Of a DNA stretch of 64,000 bases, positions 43,859-57,600 are shown one piece after another (position 1 is the stretch's first letter; every line of letters begins with the position of its first letter). The notes below the pieces were generated by a model that saw only the letters and a list, made by a program, of their open reading frames with translations, was not told the origin of the DNA and made no database searches. Source of the DNA: Aulostomus chinensis (lineage: Eukaryota > Chordata > Actinopteri > Syngnathiformes > Aulostomidae); assembly GCA_037954235.1 (NCBI GenBank), contig JBBMOA010000004.1, forward strand, positions 12,233,601-12,297,600, read 5' to 3'. The position numbers were made by a program, and so were the translations under genes.

Positions 43859-46800
43859 CTGCAAGGGGAGAGAAAGGGAAGCGCTAAGGCCACTGAAAGA
43901 AGCGAGGGGCACCATCTGCCCCGCGGGGTTTTTCTGTGTATGCGGCCTGCGCTATATTTACAAACAGCTTGAATGGAAAGAGAATTACTCTGCCTCTGAT
44001 AGATTACCATGCCAGTTCAGAAATGCTGAGGAATTTTGGCTGCCTGAGTGTTACCAAAATGCCTGCACAAAGCAGCATGTTTGGGACACTGGTTAGCGCA
44101 CTGTTGGGGGTAGCGAGGTGCTGCTGGGCCTCGATGCAAAAACTCTCATTTAAAAAGCGTGCCTTTGCTCAAAGTCTGCTTGGAACACTGGCCAAACATT
44201 TCAGTAGCTGATGAATCACTTCATTAAATCCACATTTTGGACAAACCTGAAACGGTTATTTTTTACATTCAACAGCCCATTCTGCTCCCAGCATTCGTCC
44301 TCTTCAGATCGTCAATCGAAACCATAGAAAGCGCTTAGGCCGGAGAGAAGCTACACATCAAAGAAATAGACCTTCAATGAAGTATAAGAAAATATATTAC
44401 AAGTGGAGTTTTCTGGAAGAAGACACCTTGAGGAAAATATAAATGCAAGCAGTCTATTAAAGCCTAACTACAGTTTAGGGTAGGTAGGAGTTACAGTCAG
44501 CACCATGAAGTTCTGGACGGTGCGTTTGATGACTGAGATCAGGAACAGAACATCCTCTTTACTCTTCTTCCGAATCGCCCAGCGAAGCATTCTGAATGCT
44601 TCAAGCCACTCGAAACAAAGTTGATGGACAGAAGTAGACTGCTACAAGTGGGAAGTATCTAATTTGAGCACTTCTGACTCATGAGGTTGGAGATGGCATG
44701 AATCCTCCAACATCACGGTAAAGACTCTGGTTGCTCAAAGAAACAAAGTGGATGTGTTTCCGGGACCTCAGTTCGCCCCATTTTCTTGTTCAAGAATCAA
44801 ATAATACAAATAAATCGGATGAGTCAATTAATCCTCCATCTTTAAACCAATTACAAGCACAAGCAATTTTTGTTCCATTTTCCTGCATGGTACAGAATTT
44901 CAGTCTCCAGTCTTGAAGACTCAGTTGAGAATTTTCAGATGGCTACGCTGTACTAAATAATAGAGGAACGTCTGTGTAATCCATTCACAGACATGCTAAC
45001 AGCAGTTTTAAGCTTCATGTCGCAACCCCATGGAATCGACTCTGCAGGTGCGTGTGCGCAGCAGGGCCCATAATAACTCAAGAGAACATATTTATGTGAG
45101 TCATTCTGTCGTCCGTGGCTTTTATTCCTGAGCAAGCCAGTGGGCACTGGAGATAGCGGCACCACAATAAGACTTCAGTTCAGAAGAAGTGTTTGGGTCA
45201 CCAGCGAGCCAATGAATGCAGGCCGCGTGCGCAGCCACCGTAGGAAGCACGTCGTGGCTCTTGACTCAGCCGCGTTTCTGAAACCTGCGACCATCTAGCA
45301 AGTCATTCTAGTCAAATATTAGCACAGAAAAGGTGACAGAAATACACATAAGGGGGATTTTCCCCCTCATCCTTGGATACAGAGCCTGGACTGTCTCTGC
45401 TTCTCTGCCGAGGTTGCTATGACAACAAAAGCATTGACAAGGGAAACAGATACACGCACATATACGAACACCGAGTGGCCTCACGTTCATGGCACACGTC
45501 TATCTGACTGGAATCCTTGTCCAAATTTGGGCCGTTTACAATGCCGTAGATGGCCGTGGGCTGAGGAGCGTCTGCAAAGGCCTGACAGAGCTTATCTGAT
45601 GGTGTGTGTGTGTGTGTGTGTGTTTGTATACGCTATGATTTGGTTTGTGTGTGTGTGTGTGAGTGCTCAGGCACATCTCCAGGTGCAGGTGGATCTGAAT
45701 TTGTTACAGAGCAGACAGAGGAGACAGATGGGGCTACGAAGGAGCTGACGTCCGTAGCTCTTATCACTTGAGAAACGTTGAGTAATAACAAAAAGGTGGA
45801 TCCTGCATTTCATGACTTATAAATCAAGAACTGGAGAACTCAACAGACTAGAACCAGGGCAGGTTCCACATTAATCCAGGTCTAGCATCAAACACGAGAC
45901 TAAAACCAGAGCTTTTTCTTTTCTTTTTTTTTTTTAAATCACCATACTCAAAAAAAATCCAGTGATCCAGCAATATGATTAGCCTGAACTACTGTGATTT
46001 AATGATACATGTATCTCGCCTGCATCAAGTTCCCAAAATCTATTTAAATGCATTTCAAGACACCAGTGGGCTTAAACGTACCTGGTTTAGTGAGATAAAG
46101 TTGAAAGTGACGCGCAGCCATGAAGCTGAGTGAGTGCATTAACATCTGTGACGGAGGCAGCAGCTCAGAGCGAGTCGTCTGCCTTCTCTTTCAGCTCAGA
46201 GACGACATCGCCGATGCCAAGAAACAATTTACAGCATCAGCTTCAACTTCCCAAAAATATATTAAAGACATACAGAGAAACTGTTTCAACTGCTCCTCTT
46301 GAGGGCTACAGTGTGTCATCTTCAGCAGTAAACAACTACAGAACCCTTAGAAGCCCCCCTCCCCTCTGCAGGCACAGACAGTTATATTCTAGATATCATC
46401 TGTAGGTTTTTGCATCCTGTGGACTTTTAGAGAAGTTGTGTGGTTTTCAGCTTTACACGGCTTAAGTTTTCTGGCTCTCATCTGAAACATGTCCTCTATA
46501 CCCTCATCTAAGTCCTCCCCCTCACTCACTCCCCACACACTTATCTCTTCAAAGCCCTCTCCCTCTCTAAGAATGGAAACAAACCCCTTAAGGCGAACAC
46601 AGTGCCGACTGTGACCTCCCTCTTTGGTGCGTCACTGGCCTTCTTCCGCTGGCTCCTCCCAGCAGCTACTGGAGCCCAACAAAGGTAATCCTAAACTAAA
46701 TGGCTGTAATTGTCTGTGGCTGACAGGTGCCAGAGTTGTGGCCAGCATCAAGAGAATGAATAGTATCCCGAGGGACAAGAGGAGGAAGAGAGTCAAGAGA

Positions 46801-49800
46801 AAGTGCTATGGCAACCTCCGAGCTGGAGCACAGCGCCGCCCAAGAGCTGGATGGAGCGTCCTCCTGCTGGAGGAAAGCCTCGACCACCAGATGGCAAATT
46901 CACATACATCACTGGTTCTCACAATATTCTAAATTAATTATTATTAGCCCTGTTCTAATTATCATCATTTATATCTTTAATTTTTGGTGGGCCATATCAG
47001 AATGTTTCTGAAAATCATCTTTGAACCCTCTACTTGCGTCTCATGACCGCCAGTTTGGGAACCCCCGCCCCACATGATTCTCAAAACCAACTCATATGCT
47101 GCATGCATTCACCAAAGATGGCCGGAAAAGTGTTTTGGCAGTCAAAAGTGTCACAGTCAAAATGACCTATAACCTTCTGAATATAAAATGCCATTGCATG
47201 TGTGTGTTTGTTTGAAATGCCATAATTAGCATATGAATTCATGGACGGCCCAATGTGTGTGTTGTGTGGCCACAGAGACTCTGATCACTACATTCGGTTC
47301 ATGCTTGAGGCCGAGTGGACATTTGTGCCTGATGAAATTAAATTCCCTCCTGGTGTTCCCGGCGTGTCGTGTCGTGTTCGGGGGAACGGTATGGACGGAC
47401 AGACGCGCCGTGGGCTCAGCTCTGCATCACACATAAAGTTCAGACCTTGAGTTACATATAGGACCTGCGCTGCGCTCACAGCGAAGCATTCAGACGAGCA
47501 GTGACTCACGCTCCAGCAGTCATTTAAACCTGTTTAGCCTGTGTGTCTGAGAGAGGGAGAAGATTCAAGGGCTCACCCATGGCGAGATGCAGCAAATTAG
47601 ACATGTAAGATTAAACAAGAACAATACACAAAAATGACTGCAGAATATTAACAAAGCTCTAATTAACAACCATAAGACAGATGATGGGGCTGATATTGGA
47701 TCCAATTTGTGCTTCCCCACAACTAGGGGTCCTTTCTGATGTGGTGGTGGTCTGATCTGTATCCTGACAACCGGCTAGGCAGGAGTAAAAAGCCTCCTCC
47801 TCCTCGCTGTTGTTTCTGATAAAAAAGCCTCTCTAATGGAACCAGGGGCTTCTGGGAAGTTGCTATAACTGCAATACATAAATAAAAATCAAGTGCTAAC
47901 CTAATCAATGGGCACAGGAAGCTCCATTTGACTGGTGAATAGTTTAATGGACATTGTGTAACCAGCTTCTGCACACAGCCATGTATCCATTCAGCTTAAT
48001 GATAATCACCACTGATCACTATTGAGAAATTCATCAAAACTGAAGCTATGATCAGAAAGAACTGAAGGCCCAATCTCACGTAAATCCATAATCCACACAA
48101 AAAGCAGCCGGGGGTTTACTGTAAATGACTCACTGGCATTAAGGATCTGTAATTAAATCATTCAAACGGAGCGGAGGTATTGGCTTGACTAGAACTATTA
48201 AGGCTGAAAATGCTGAGAACCACAGAAAAATAAGGAAGATGAGCTGTGAGCCTTTTAAAAAAAACAACAAAAAAGTTCTACCATTTACAGTAAAGAGAAT
48301 ATATCTGCTTTGTCGGGCGAAGTGAATGTGCAGCAGCCGAGGGAGACATGGCACGAGGCTCATTTTCACAACTGGAGAACCACAGCACTGGCACACGCAA
48401 AGACGAGGGGTGAGGCCTGGGGAGACACCACAAGAGGAGCTTCTCAACACTGACCTGTTATACAGGGAAAATTTCTCAGATGGGACAGAAAACCGTATGC
48501 ACACGTCACACAAAAACATACGCGCCCACATGAGCCGAATTAAAGCAATATCTACAGATTAACTCATTAACCCTTGCTGAACCAGGAGGGATAAATATGG
48601 AGAAGATTAAGACATGACAATACGGCGTCCATCACGCGGACTTCTCTAATCCTCCAATAATATGGAGGCATTCATGCTCTACTCCCTACTAGCCTGGCAC
48701 TGAAGATGTATAAAATGCACCCGTGACGTGAGCTTAAGAAAGGAGGCCGGTGCGTTGCCATGACGACAAAGCCCAAAAGAGAACATGGGTTGAGGCATTG
48801 TTGGGCCTTTCATAAGAAACATAAATAAATAGAGAAAAGACTTCATTTTAAAGCACACGGGGGTTGCTCGTATGGTCCCACAGGGCAAGCAAACCACACT
48901 GGGATGAGATCAAAAACATTACTGCTGAAAGGAGCATCTCGAGGTGCCATCTTGCTTTTCTTTAAGCTCTCACAGCCGTAACTAAACTGTTACTGCAGCC
49001 AGTCTCACGACCTTTTATAGCCCCCCCAAAAAAAGATTCTGTTGCTATTTTACATCTCTTATGGTATATTAATAATATTACGCTGATCTGAAAACAGCAA
49101 AGTTGGAGTTCAAAGAAAAATCACAACCAGCCTGCAAGATCTGGCGACTCCAGCAGCCATGAAAATCAGTCTACCTTAACAGGAAGCCTTGAAATTTGTG
49201 TGCAAGATATAGAACAATATAGTTGTAACATTTGTTGTGCATGAGCCACTTCTTCACTTCAGCATGACAAGTCTGACAGCACAAACAAACACTAACAATA
49301 CGCAGTATCCCTTCCAATAAAGGGGTTTAGCTACGTGCCGTATAAAAAGTTTTCTTGCTAGTGCATCATGGTGCACAGAGCTCTGAGCTTAATTTAGCAC
49401 CACTCCACATCAAGGAGGCACTTGAAGACCTCTCCCCTCCTTGACTTCCTTCAGTAGCACCCTCAGATGGGGCAACTTCAGTTTTCTGTGGGAAGCCACT
49501 CTTGCGACTCCCGCATTTTAGTAGGGAAAGAAGCAGGCAACTCTGGGACACAAGCAGCCAGCGAAGCCAACTGCAGTGTGTGACGGGGCTGTCAGTCAAT
49601 GTTCCAAATTCAAATATGTAGTAGAATTGTAAGGAGAAACATACATTCAGTCGTGAAAATTAAAAATGGACTTCGAACCCACCCCCCTCCCTTAAAAAAA
49701 AAAAAAAAAAAAAAAAGCCAAAGGCCACTGTACTGAATGCATCATTGACAGGAATCTCACAATATCACTTGCTAATTTGAAGACTGAATGTAGGTCAAGC

Positions 49801-51343
49801 GATGAAGAGTGCATGACCAAAGTTTTCAAACTCATCCGCAGCAGATGTAGAGAGAGCCCTGGGCAATCTGAAAAGCCCTGTGTGGAAACGGTTCAGATTT
49901 GGGGTGGAAAAAAAGAAGAAAAAAAAAAAAAGCCAGCAAGACAACATTTGCAGCTCAAAATGAAGTTGTGTGCAAGCTACGCACGACTTGTAATTGAAGT
50001 TTATCATTTGATTTAGCTCCCAAGCGCAGCGCGGTCACGTCCTCAGCGGCCCCTCAGTAGAGAGTTAGGGATTATACGGTGTGTTTTAATTTGTTTGATT
50101 TTGCACTGTGTATATTTGCAGACCAGGTGTTAAATACATGCACTGATAAGAAAAGCTATGTCTCTATTTGCATTTTGTCCTATTGTGGGCTGTAAAATAA
50201 TGAGAAAAAAAATCCTCCGTGGCATCATTTCGACAACCCTAATGAGCAAGTATTTTTTAATCGCATGAAAAACACACGAAAAAAAACAGTTCTGAGGTTT
50301 CCAAAGTCAATGAGTAATCTCGTTAAGTGATTTCTCAGCACAATTATGTCTATAAAAGGCTCCTCTCGAAGGTGTGACACGTTCTGTTTGATAGGATTCG
50401 TCTCTTTTTCTGCTCTCTACTCAATGAAAGATCCCACAGTGCATTAATGCTGATAAACATGTGTCAACTGCTGAAAAATTAAACCCGTACATTAAGTTCC
50501 TCGTGGTTCTGTGACTATGGTGTTACCATACACCACTGTTATCCATGAAGAAGCCAGTTGACGTAAACCACACAATAAAACTAATAAATCCTCTCCTTGT
50601 CCTGCTCGTATCAAGCCAGCATAGTTGCAGTTGGGGTTATATTTGCCAATGGTGGTGGTGGTGAATGGAATTTCATTCGCGGCGCTCCAAACATTCTCAA
50701 CTCTAAAGCAACAAGTCCAGATTCCTCAGGAGAATCCACACACTTCATTTACAGTTGTTTTCGTAAGGGCTATGCCCTACTGAAGAAACAGTGCTAGTGA
50801 GAAGAAAAAAAAAAAAAAAAGTCTCCACGGGGAAGTGGAAAGATGTTACATTCGCCAAACGCGGAACTACAACAGCAACAAGCCAAGGGGTTATCATGGT
50901 GATGAGAGAGATGTCGAGCTCCCAAACAGCTGTTTAAACCCCCAAACCACAGGCGGCTTGAGTCACTTCAACTTCAGATGCAATCAGGAAGATGGTTTGG
51001 ATCAAAGCACGGACACAATCACAACACTCACGGCTCTTAAAAAAGAGAAAAATCACAGCATCAGGAGAGGAAAGGTGATATCACTAACATTATCTAAGGA
51101 AACAAAGACTCAGTCCAGTTGCTGATTTTTGCCTTTCCTCACAATTACATGGTGCCTCCAGTAAGGCCCCCTCATCCTTCTGATGAGGGGGAAGTGCAAC
51201 TGCTGTCGTATCTGTGGTGAAATGAAAGATGGTCAACACTGTCTCGCATCTGTCAGTGAAACCAAAACACGATACTGGTACCACGGTGGAAGTTTTCATA
51301 AAGGTTTTATGAACAAAAACAGAAAGCGGCACCATACTGTGTA

Positions 51344-51357
51344 CAACTAGAGGGCAC
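51344..51357 (+). promoter_or_regulatory. CTCF-core-like site 1
   Basis: CAACTAGAGGGCAC fits the core CCASYAGRKGGCRS at 13 of 14 positions. First of three in the same orientation. Confidence 0.35.
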
Positions 51358-51406
51358 TCAAGGGGTGCACATGTCTGCTGAAGCAAGCAAAGCCGGACTC
51401 CACGTA

Positions 51407-51420
51407 TCACTAGGTGGCAC
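51407..51420 (+). promoter_or_regulatory. CTCF-core-like site 2
   Basis: TCACTAGGTGGCAC fits the core at 13 of 14 positions. Confidence 0.35.
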
Positions 51421-51620
51421 TAGACAACACACGTCCATGTTGCTGTCTACCACATAAAGATCAGTGTAATTAAGATGTAATCAATGATGTTTGTCACTTC
51501 AAGCTCAAGCCATGCGGAATCCACTTGCAATGGTTTCCCTTCCTACCATGAAACATAGAAAACGGGTCGCGTCACTACGATAACACCCACTCCGAGTGTC
51601 ACATGTGACATTTCCTGTTG

Positions 51621-51634
51621 CCACCAGGTGGCAC
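51621..51634 (+). promoter_or_regulatory. CTCF-core-like site 3
   Basis: CCACCAGGTGGCAC fits the core at all 14 positions. The surrounding sequence resembles a dispersed fish repeat (GCCAAGTTTGGTCAAATTTGG at about 51697), so the site may be repeat-borne. Confidence 0.4.
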
Positions 51635-54600
51635 TATTACCAATGTCCACCCAAAACTTATTGGATTCTTCCATAGACCACATAACACTGCTCCGCCAAG
51701 TTTGGTCAAATTTGGCCTCTGACACACAGAGAAATGACGGTGAAAACTCTACCTCTTTGACAAAGGTTCTAACGTTTAATAAACTCAAGGCATCAGCCAT
51801 AAAGTTTCCTAACCAGGGGTCGTTTTTCACAAGGAAACACAAGTTTATAAAGCAATCCTATAGACTACAAAGCAGCTTCTTCTGGATCTCAGACCTGTCC
51901 TCATTCTGGCTTTACCTCTCCCTCCCCCTCTAGTAGTACAACTTCTCTCTGTAACCTCCTAACCAGGCAGCAGCAAGGCCCTGGACTAGCATACCAGTGG
52001 AGAAATTCCCAGATAAGTAATACTCCTAGCCTTGGGGCTTTAGGCATCAGCGCTCTGGCCACTCCTCGTGAGCTACGTCATCAACTCAGAGGCGCGCAAC
52101 CACTTCCACAAAAGGAATTCCATCTTACCGCCTGCATGTACGTCTGAGTGCGTTATGGGTCTTCATTTGCATGTGCGTGTGTGTGTGTTAGAGAGATCAG
52201 CCCAGAAACTGAGATCCGAGGTGAAAAGGTAAATACAAAAACAAGAGGAAAAGGTCTACACCAAGTGGGATGGACTGTAGGCTTTAAAGTTCATTCAGTT
52301 AAGCGGTGTACATCCAAGTGTGTATGTGTTTACGCACGAGACAAAGAGCTCACAGCTCCTGTGCTATTGGCAGGGTTCAGGAGGCCAGAGGGTACGAGGG
52401 GGAGGGTTAGAGCGCTGCAGGGCGACCAGCTGGGTCCCTCCACTAGATGAGCTCTGCTGGGAGCTGTAACCAGACTACATGCACACATACACACAAAGCC
52501 GTTGCCTTCAGTGCTCCAGCTGCTGCTGCTGCTGCTACTGGGGACGACCATATAAGGCCCTGGGATTCCCATGGAAAAAGAAGACCAGGATTGAGGAAGA
52601 GGGGGGAAAATGCTTGCGAGTTTGTAACTGTATGTTTCACTTGGTCTCTTGCTCAGCAGCCAAAACAATAGCCCTACTTGAGAGCCAAGTTTGTTTCCAT
52701 GTGAGGGGTCCAAAGGCGAGAGGGGGCACCAGGATGGGAGAGGCAGCGAGGTCAGATAGCCACGGAGAGATGGCAGAGTACAACCTCGGTCAATATTTCC
52801 ATAATAGAACCCTTATGTGGAGGCGACGACACAGAGGACAGTAGATGGCTCAGTCAGCAGTCACTGACAGCCAGTCTACTAAAGAGGCATTGAGCATGAT
52901 CCACAGTACATCCCTCCCCCCACCCCACCCCTGCCCTGCCCCTCCTCCCCCAGCGTACTGGCACTGTGTCACCGCTCACGCCGTCAGGCTCCGAACTCAG
53001 AGAGGTTAAATGGATAGTGTGGATGCCAGGGTCTGCCCTGCAAGCATTCTACTAATTTATAGCCATTACCGGCACAAATATAGATTGTTACACTCCCTCA
53101 CGTAACAGCCTGGTACAATGTCAACCAAAGAACAAGCCCATTTCCACATTACTGGGCAGACCAAAATAAACCGAGGATAATGTATTCTACATGTAAATTC
53201 CACTCCCTTCTCATGCGGAAACCATTGTAACAATCTACAGATTTACACTGGGACTGGAAAGTTGAAGTGGTTTGTTTGGTTTATGTCAAGAGTGAAACAT
53301 CACCCACCAGGGGGGCGGATCTCTGATACACAAATGTATACTTACATGTTATATAGCGATCCAGCATTGTACGGGATAATGGTCTGATACTGAGTCAAGG
53401 AGCTGGGTTTGATATCAGCCGATCTTTCATTCAATTTGTATGATAAGTGACTTTTACACAGACCCCAGCTCGCATCAGCAATGTGCCAGTATTCAATATC
53501 TGAGAACAGCAATTCAATGAATGTTTGTGTATTTGTAACATTTTGTCTTACAATGCTTGTCAAGCTTGATGACGTCTTAAACAGAACAGAGAGATCCCAG
53601 TCGCTACAACAGTGAGACCCAGTTTCTAAATTACAAACTGGTAGCAGAACGGCTGACACTCTCAGCCCAGGCGTCTGCATCAGGACTGCAGAGCTCACAT
53701 ACGTGCATCTCTAGTATACGGCACATCAAAATGAGTGGTCGTTGCCCCTCGACAAAGAACAAACATAAAGCAGCCAAAGCTGATTGCCACAAAAACGGAA
53801 CTAGGAGCTGAAATGGCAGCAGCGGCCACATGCCCAAGCTTGGCACCTGAAAAAGAGGAAGAGGACTCAGGTTCTTGCCCTGTGGTGCAGACGAAAGGCT
53901 CCCTGGCAGGGTGTGAAATGACCTTAACTCCAGTGGATGAACGTCCACATTCACAGGCCACCAAATAGTCAATGTTGTGTGTATGAACTCCAACAACCAC
54001 TTTTACATTTTGCCAGCATTTGGCTCATGGTCAATCGCACCCGAGTCACTGCTCTGTAAAAGAATAACAAACTGTCGATGAAAAGCAGAGGTGATTTCTG
54101 TACCTGTGGAAAATGACTACTGATGGAAAACGAGAGCCATGAACTCACTACAACCCCCTCGGTCACCAGGCAATGATCGACTTATCAGATGCATCATCGC
54201 TGTGGCGATCAGTGGAGAAAGCTAGAAACATGCAACAAACAAGGTGATGGCTGTCAGCAGTCCAGAACCAGAGTTTCCATTCTAGTGACATTTTACTCAT
54301 GACTGGCAAATTAGAATATACTTCCTCCTGGTAACATGCAGACCGGTCATTAATCCCTGTTTGAGGCAATACACAGTACAAAAATCTATTCCATTTGCCA
54401 CATATAAGCAACAAAAATGGGCGCTTCATGTTTGTTTGCGTGCGTGTGCACATGTGTTTTGCGAGCTGCGGTGATAAAGCGGAGAGGGAGTGGAAGAAAC
54501 AGGCTCACTAGTGGAGCCTCAAAGAGGAAATGAGAAAAATAAACAGCCACTTCCTGTTCCTCTTTGGCCAGAAATCTCTAAAAGGCTGATCCCTCCTACC

Positions 54601-57600
54601 ATCACCACCGTAGGAAAGACATGCAAGGGCCCCAGTGGCCTTCAAAACAATAGCACACTCACTTTGAGCGATTGTCTACACTGAACGTCAGCCAGGAATC
54701 AAGTGAAACACATCCAGCCGCTCAAAACACTCCTGCAACACCTTCGCCTCTTATTTTCCTAAGATAATTATCTAATCCACAACATGTATCAGCCACCAAT
54801 AAATGACCGAATGAGGAGAAGTTATCATAATTAACAAAATGTATGTTGTTCTTACTCAACATGTTTAATGCTGCATTTAAATATGGGGGGGGGGGGGGTT
54901 GTAGCTTATTAATTATTCATTCTAATTAACATCTCATTTCAACTGGATTAACTGACCTGACATTTATGCCTCAAAAGGAAAACACATCTGGTTCCAGCCG
55001 TGCTCAGTGCGTTACCTCTCTGAAGAGCAACCGCTATTTTACAACACCTCACTAACAGAATTTGTAGCTGCTCAAATGCAAATGGAATTACAATTTTTTT
55101 TATCAATTTTTTTTTTTTTTTGAAAAAGGGAGCTTTCAATCAGAAATAGGGCTGAAATGTACCACTGTCTTCATCACTGGTTAATTTGCGACTTATATTA
55201 ACGAGTCATAGTTTGTCTGTAAAGTGTCAACGTTTGAAAAATGCTCATCACAATTTCCTCATGCTGTAATTGCCTTTTTAGTCCAAAACCACAAGACTCT
55301 TCATTTCCTGTCATGAATGACCGAAAGAGGAAAAACAACAACAACAACAACAAAAACAGCAAAAGCAGCAATAAATCTGGATATCCAAGAGTCTGGAACC
55401 AGCAAATGAAAAAAGGGCCAAAGTGATCACTTTACCATCGAATAGTTTGGTGAGTCATTTTCTTTTGAGTGACTCATGTATGAATTCGTTGCAGCTCCAA
55501 TCAGAACTGATCAAAATTTGAAAACTTTAAGAACTGCTAGGCTTTTCAAGGGCCTCCATCCAACAGGCCGTCAATTCGTGGTTTTTAACATCACTTTTTT
55601 TTTTTTTCCCTTCCTGCAGCGGCGTTTAAAACTGTTTGGGATTAACATGAAAAATGTACACAACGGCAACGACTCCGCTCTGGATCCACACTTATGTAAG
55701 TTCATTGGAATCAGCAGGCAAAGTACTCAAGACTGTCAAGGTCCAGAGCAATTTCATGATACTGCAGTTTATCTGAGGGCGGCGTATCACTCCAGTACAC
55801 TTAGACACAAGTACACTAAAGGGGTGGGATAACAGCAAACAGCAGGTACTTTCAATCTCATTTCCACTCTTGGATCAACCAATATTAATGTTAATCAAGT
55901 GTAAGGGAAGAATATGAGTGAGAGATTCAGCTTTATGCATGCATTTGTTGTCTCTTTCTCTTCACTTCCTCAAAGGCTTGAAGTGAAGTAATTGATGACG
56001 CGCCTCCAATCAATCAGAAAGTTTGGTTCAAGCGCTGGTTTTATATGAAAGATGGAAGACGCTGCAGCAAAATATGACAAACAGCGGTTGAAAGGAGTCA
56101 ATTATCTCCCAACCCACATCCAGAGATTCCACGGGGTCACCGAGAGAAAGCGAGCAACAACAGCTGGAGGCAGAATCACAACGTTCCTCTGCACGGAGAA
56201 ACACCAAAACCACAGCAACCTTTACAGGACAGCGTATCATCTTACTGAGGAAATGTTTTAAAGTAAGGAGTTTAACAGATTCTCATTTACACGTGCTTGT
56301 TTTTCAACACGGGATATAAGGGGAAGATATAATGACCATTCTTTCTCTCATTACTTGATTTACGCCTCGTTTCAACACGCATTTGCTCGAGTGCATGATT
56401 TTCATGAGATGCAAATTATAATGTGATATATAAATCAAACTGAGGATTCAGAGACACAGACTGTCCAAAATTTTCGGAAGTTTTTGCAATCTGCTCGATG
56501 CAGTCAATGAAAAACAAACGGAGGGGATGAGCTTCACAAACACACCGGAGATCCCGGAGGTTTCGTACGGAGTAAAGGGACCTCAGATGTACAGACAATT
56601 TCATCGCAGCCAATAGTGAAAATGACTTCACGCTACATCTGAGTCCTAATGCTGCACACCGTCATCGCACATAAAGAAATAATACATTTAAAACATCAAA
56701 ACCATGCATTTAGAGCAGAGATAGCGGGCCTCTGATTGGGAACTGAATCATGAGGTGTTGAGAGATTTTCGCTCCTCGTCCCAACTTAGCAACTCCGGCG
56801 CTGTAACATGATGTCTGGATTGTGCCCAATGAGCCAATGGTTACTTTTGACCTTTAACCCTCATTCCGTCAACTGAAGATGCAGCCATTTTGAGATTACA
56901 CGGAAAGAATGTAACCTCACCCTTCTACAGACAACAAATGGACATGCGCTCACTGTCTTAATTGTACTCGCTGCTCTGTAAGACAATGAGGAATTCGCCG
57001 TCTCTGGGTCCAGGTGTTTTCAGTTCAAAAAACAGCTCATAAAAACACTCAGTGTGAGGCATGTGACTGCCGCCAAGCAAACAACAACCAGGTTGGCTTC
57101 AAGAAGATCTGGCTTAAGTAGAAGACAGACACGATGTGCCACAGGGTGGGGGGGAGACGAACTGAAGTCATCCCTAAAACATTTCACGGCAGCTCAATAA
57201 TATGCATGGCTTGGAAAAGTGGGGGCCAACACAAAGGCAAGCGGTGGGCATCCGTCTTTTTTCCGATCCATCCAACACAAAAGCCCAACCAGGAAAACGC
57301 GTATAACTCAAAAAGCTGTTTCATGTAGGAGAAGAATGCCATGGCGTGATAGACAGATATCGATCAAATCAACACATGCTTGTAGAAAACAGAAATAAAC
57401 ATGAAGAGACCCTGGATTTAAACCAACCCTGGATTTCTCAAGTAAAATATATTTAAAAAAAAAAAAAAAAAAAAGCAGTGCACTGTCCCAAATATCACAT
57501 GAATGCACATTTGGACAAGGTCAAGTCTGTGTCTGCAGTCTTGCTGTGAGAGCAGCCCAGCTCATACAAGTAACAGCCGGATCGCTCTACAGTGGAATTC

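Noticed and set aside
53631..54000. Overlapping open frames of about 100-120 residues on the minus strand in intron 1
   Set aside because: Two competing frames over the same stretch and no family similarity. They are not MYPT1 exon 1.
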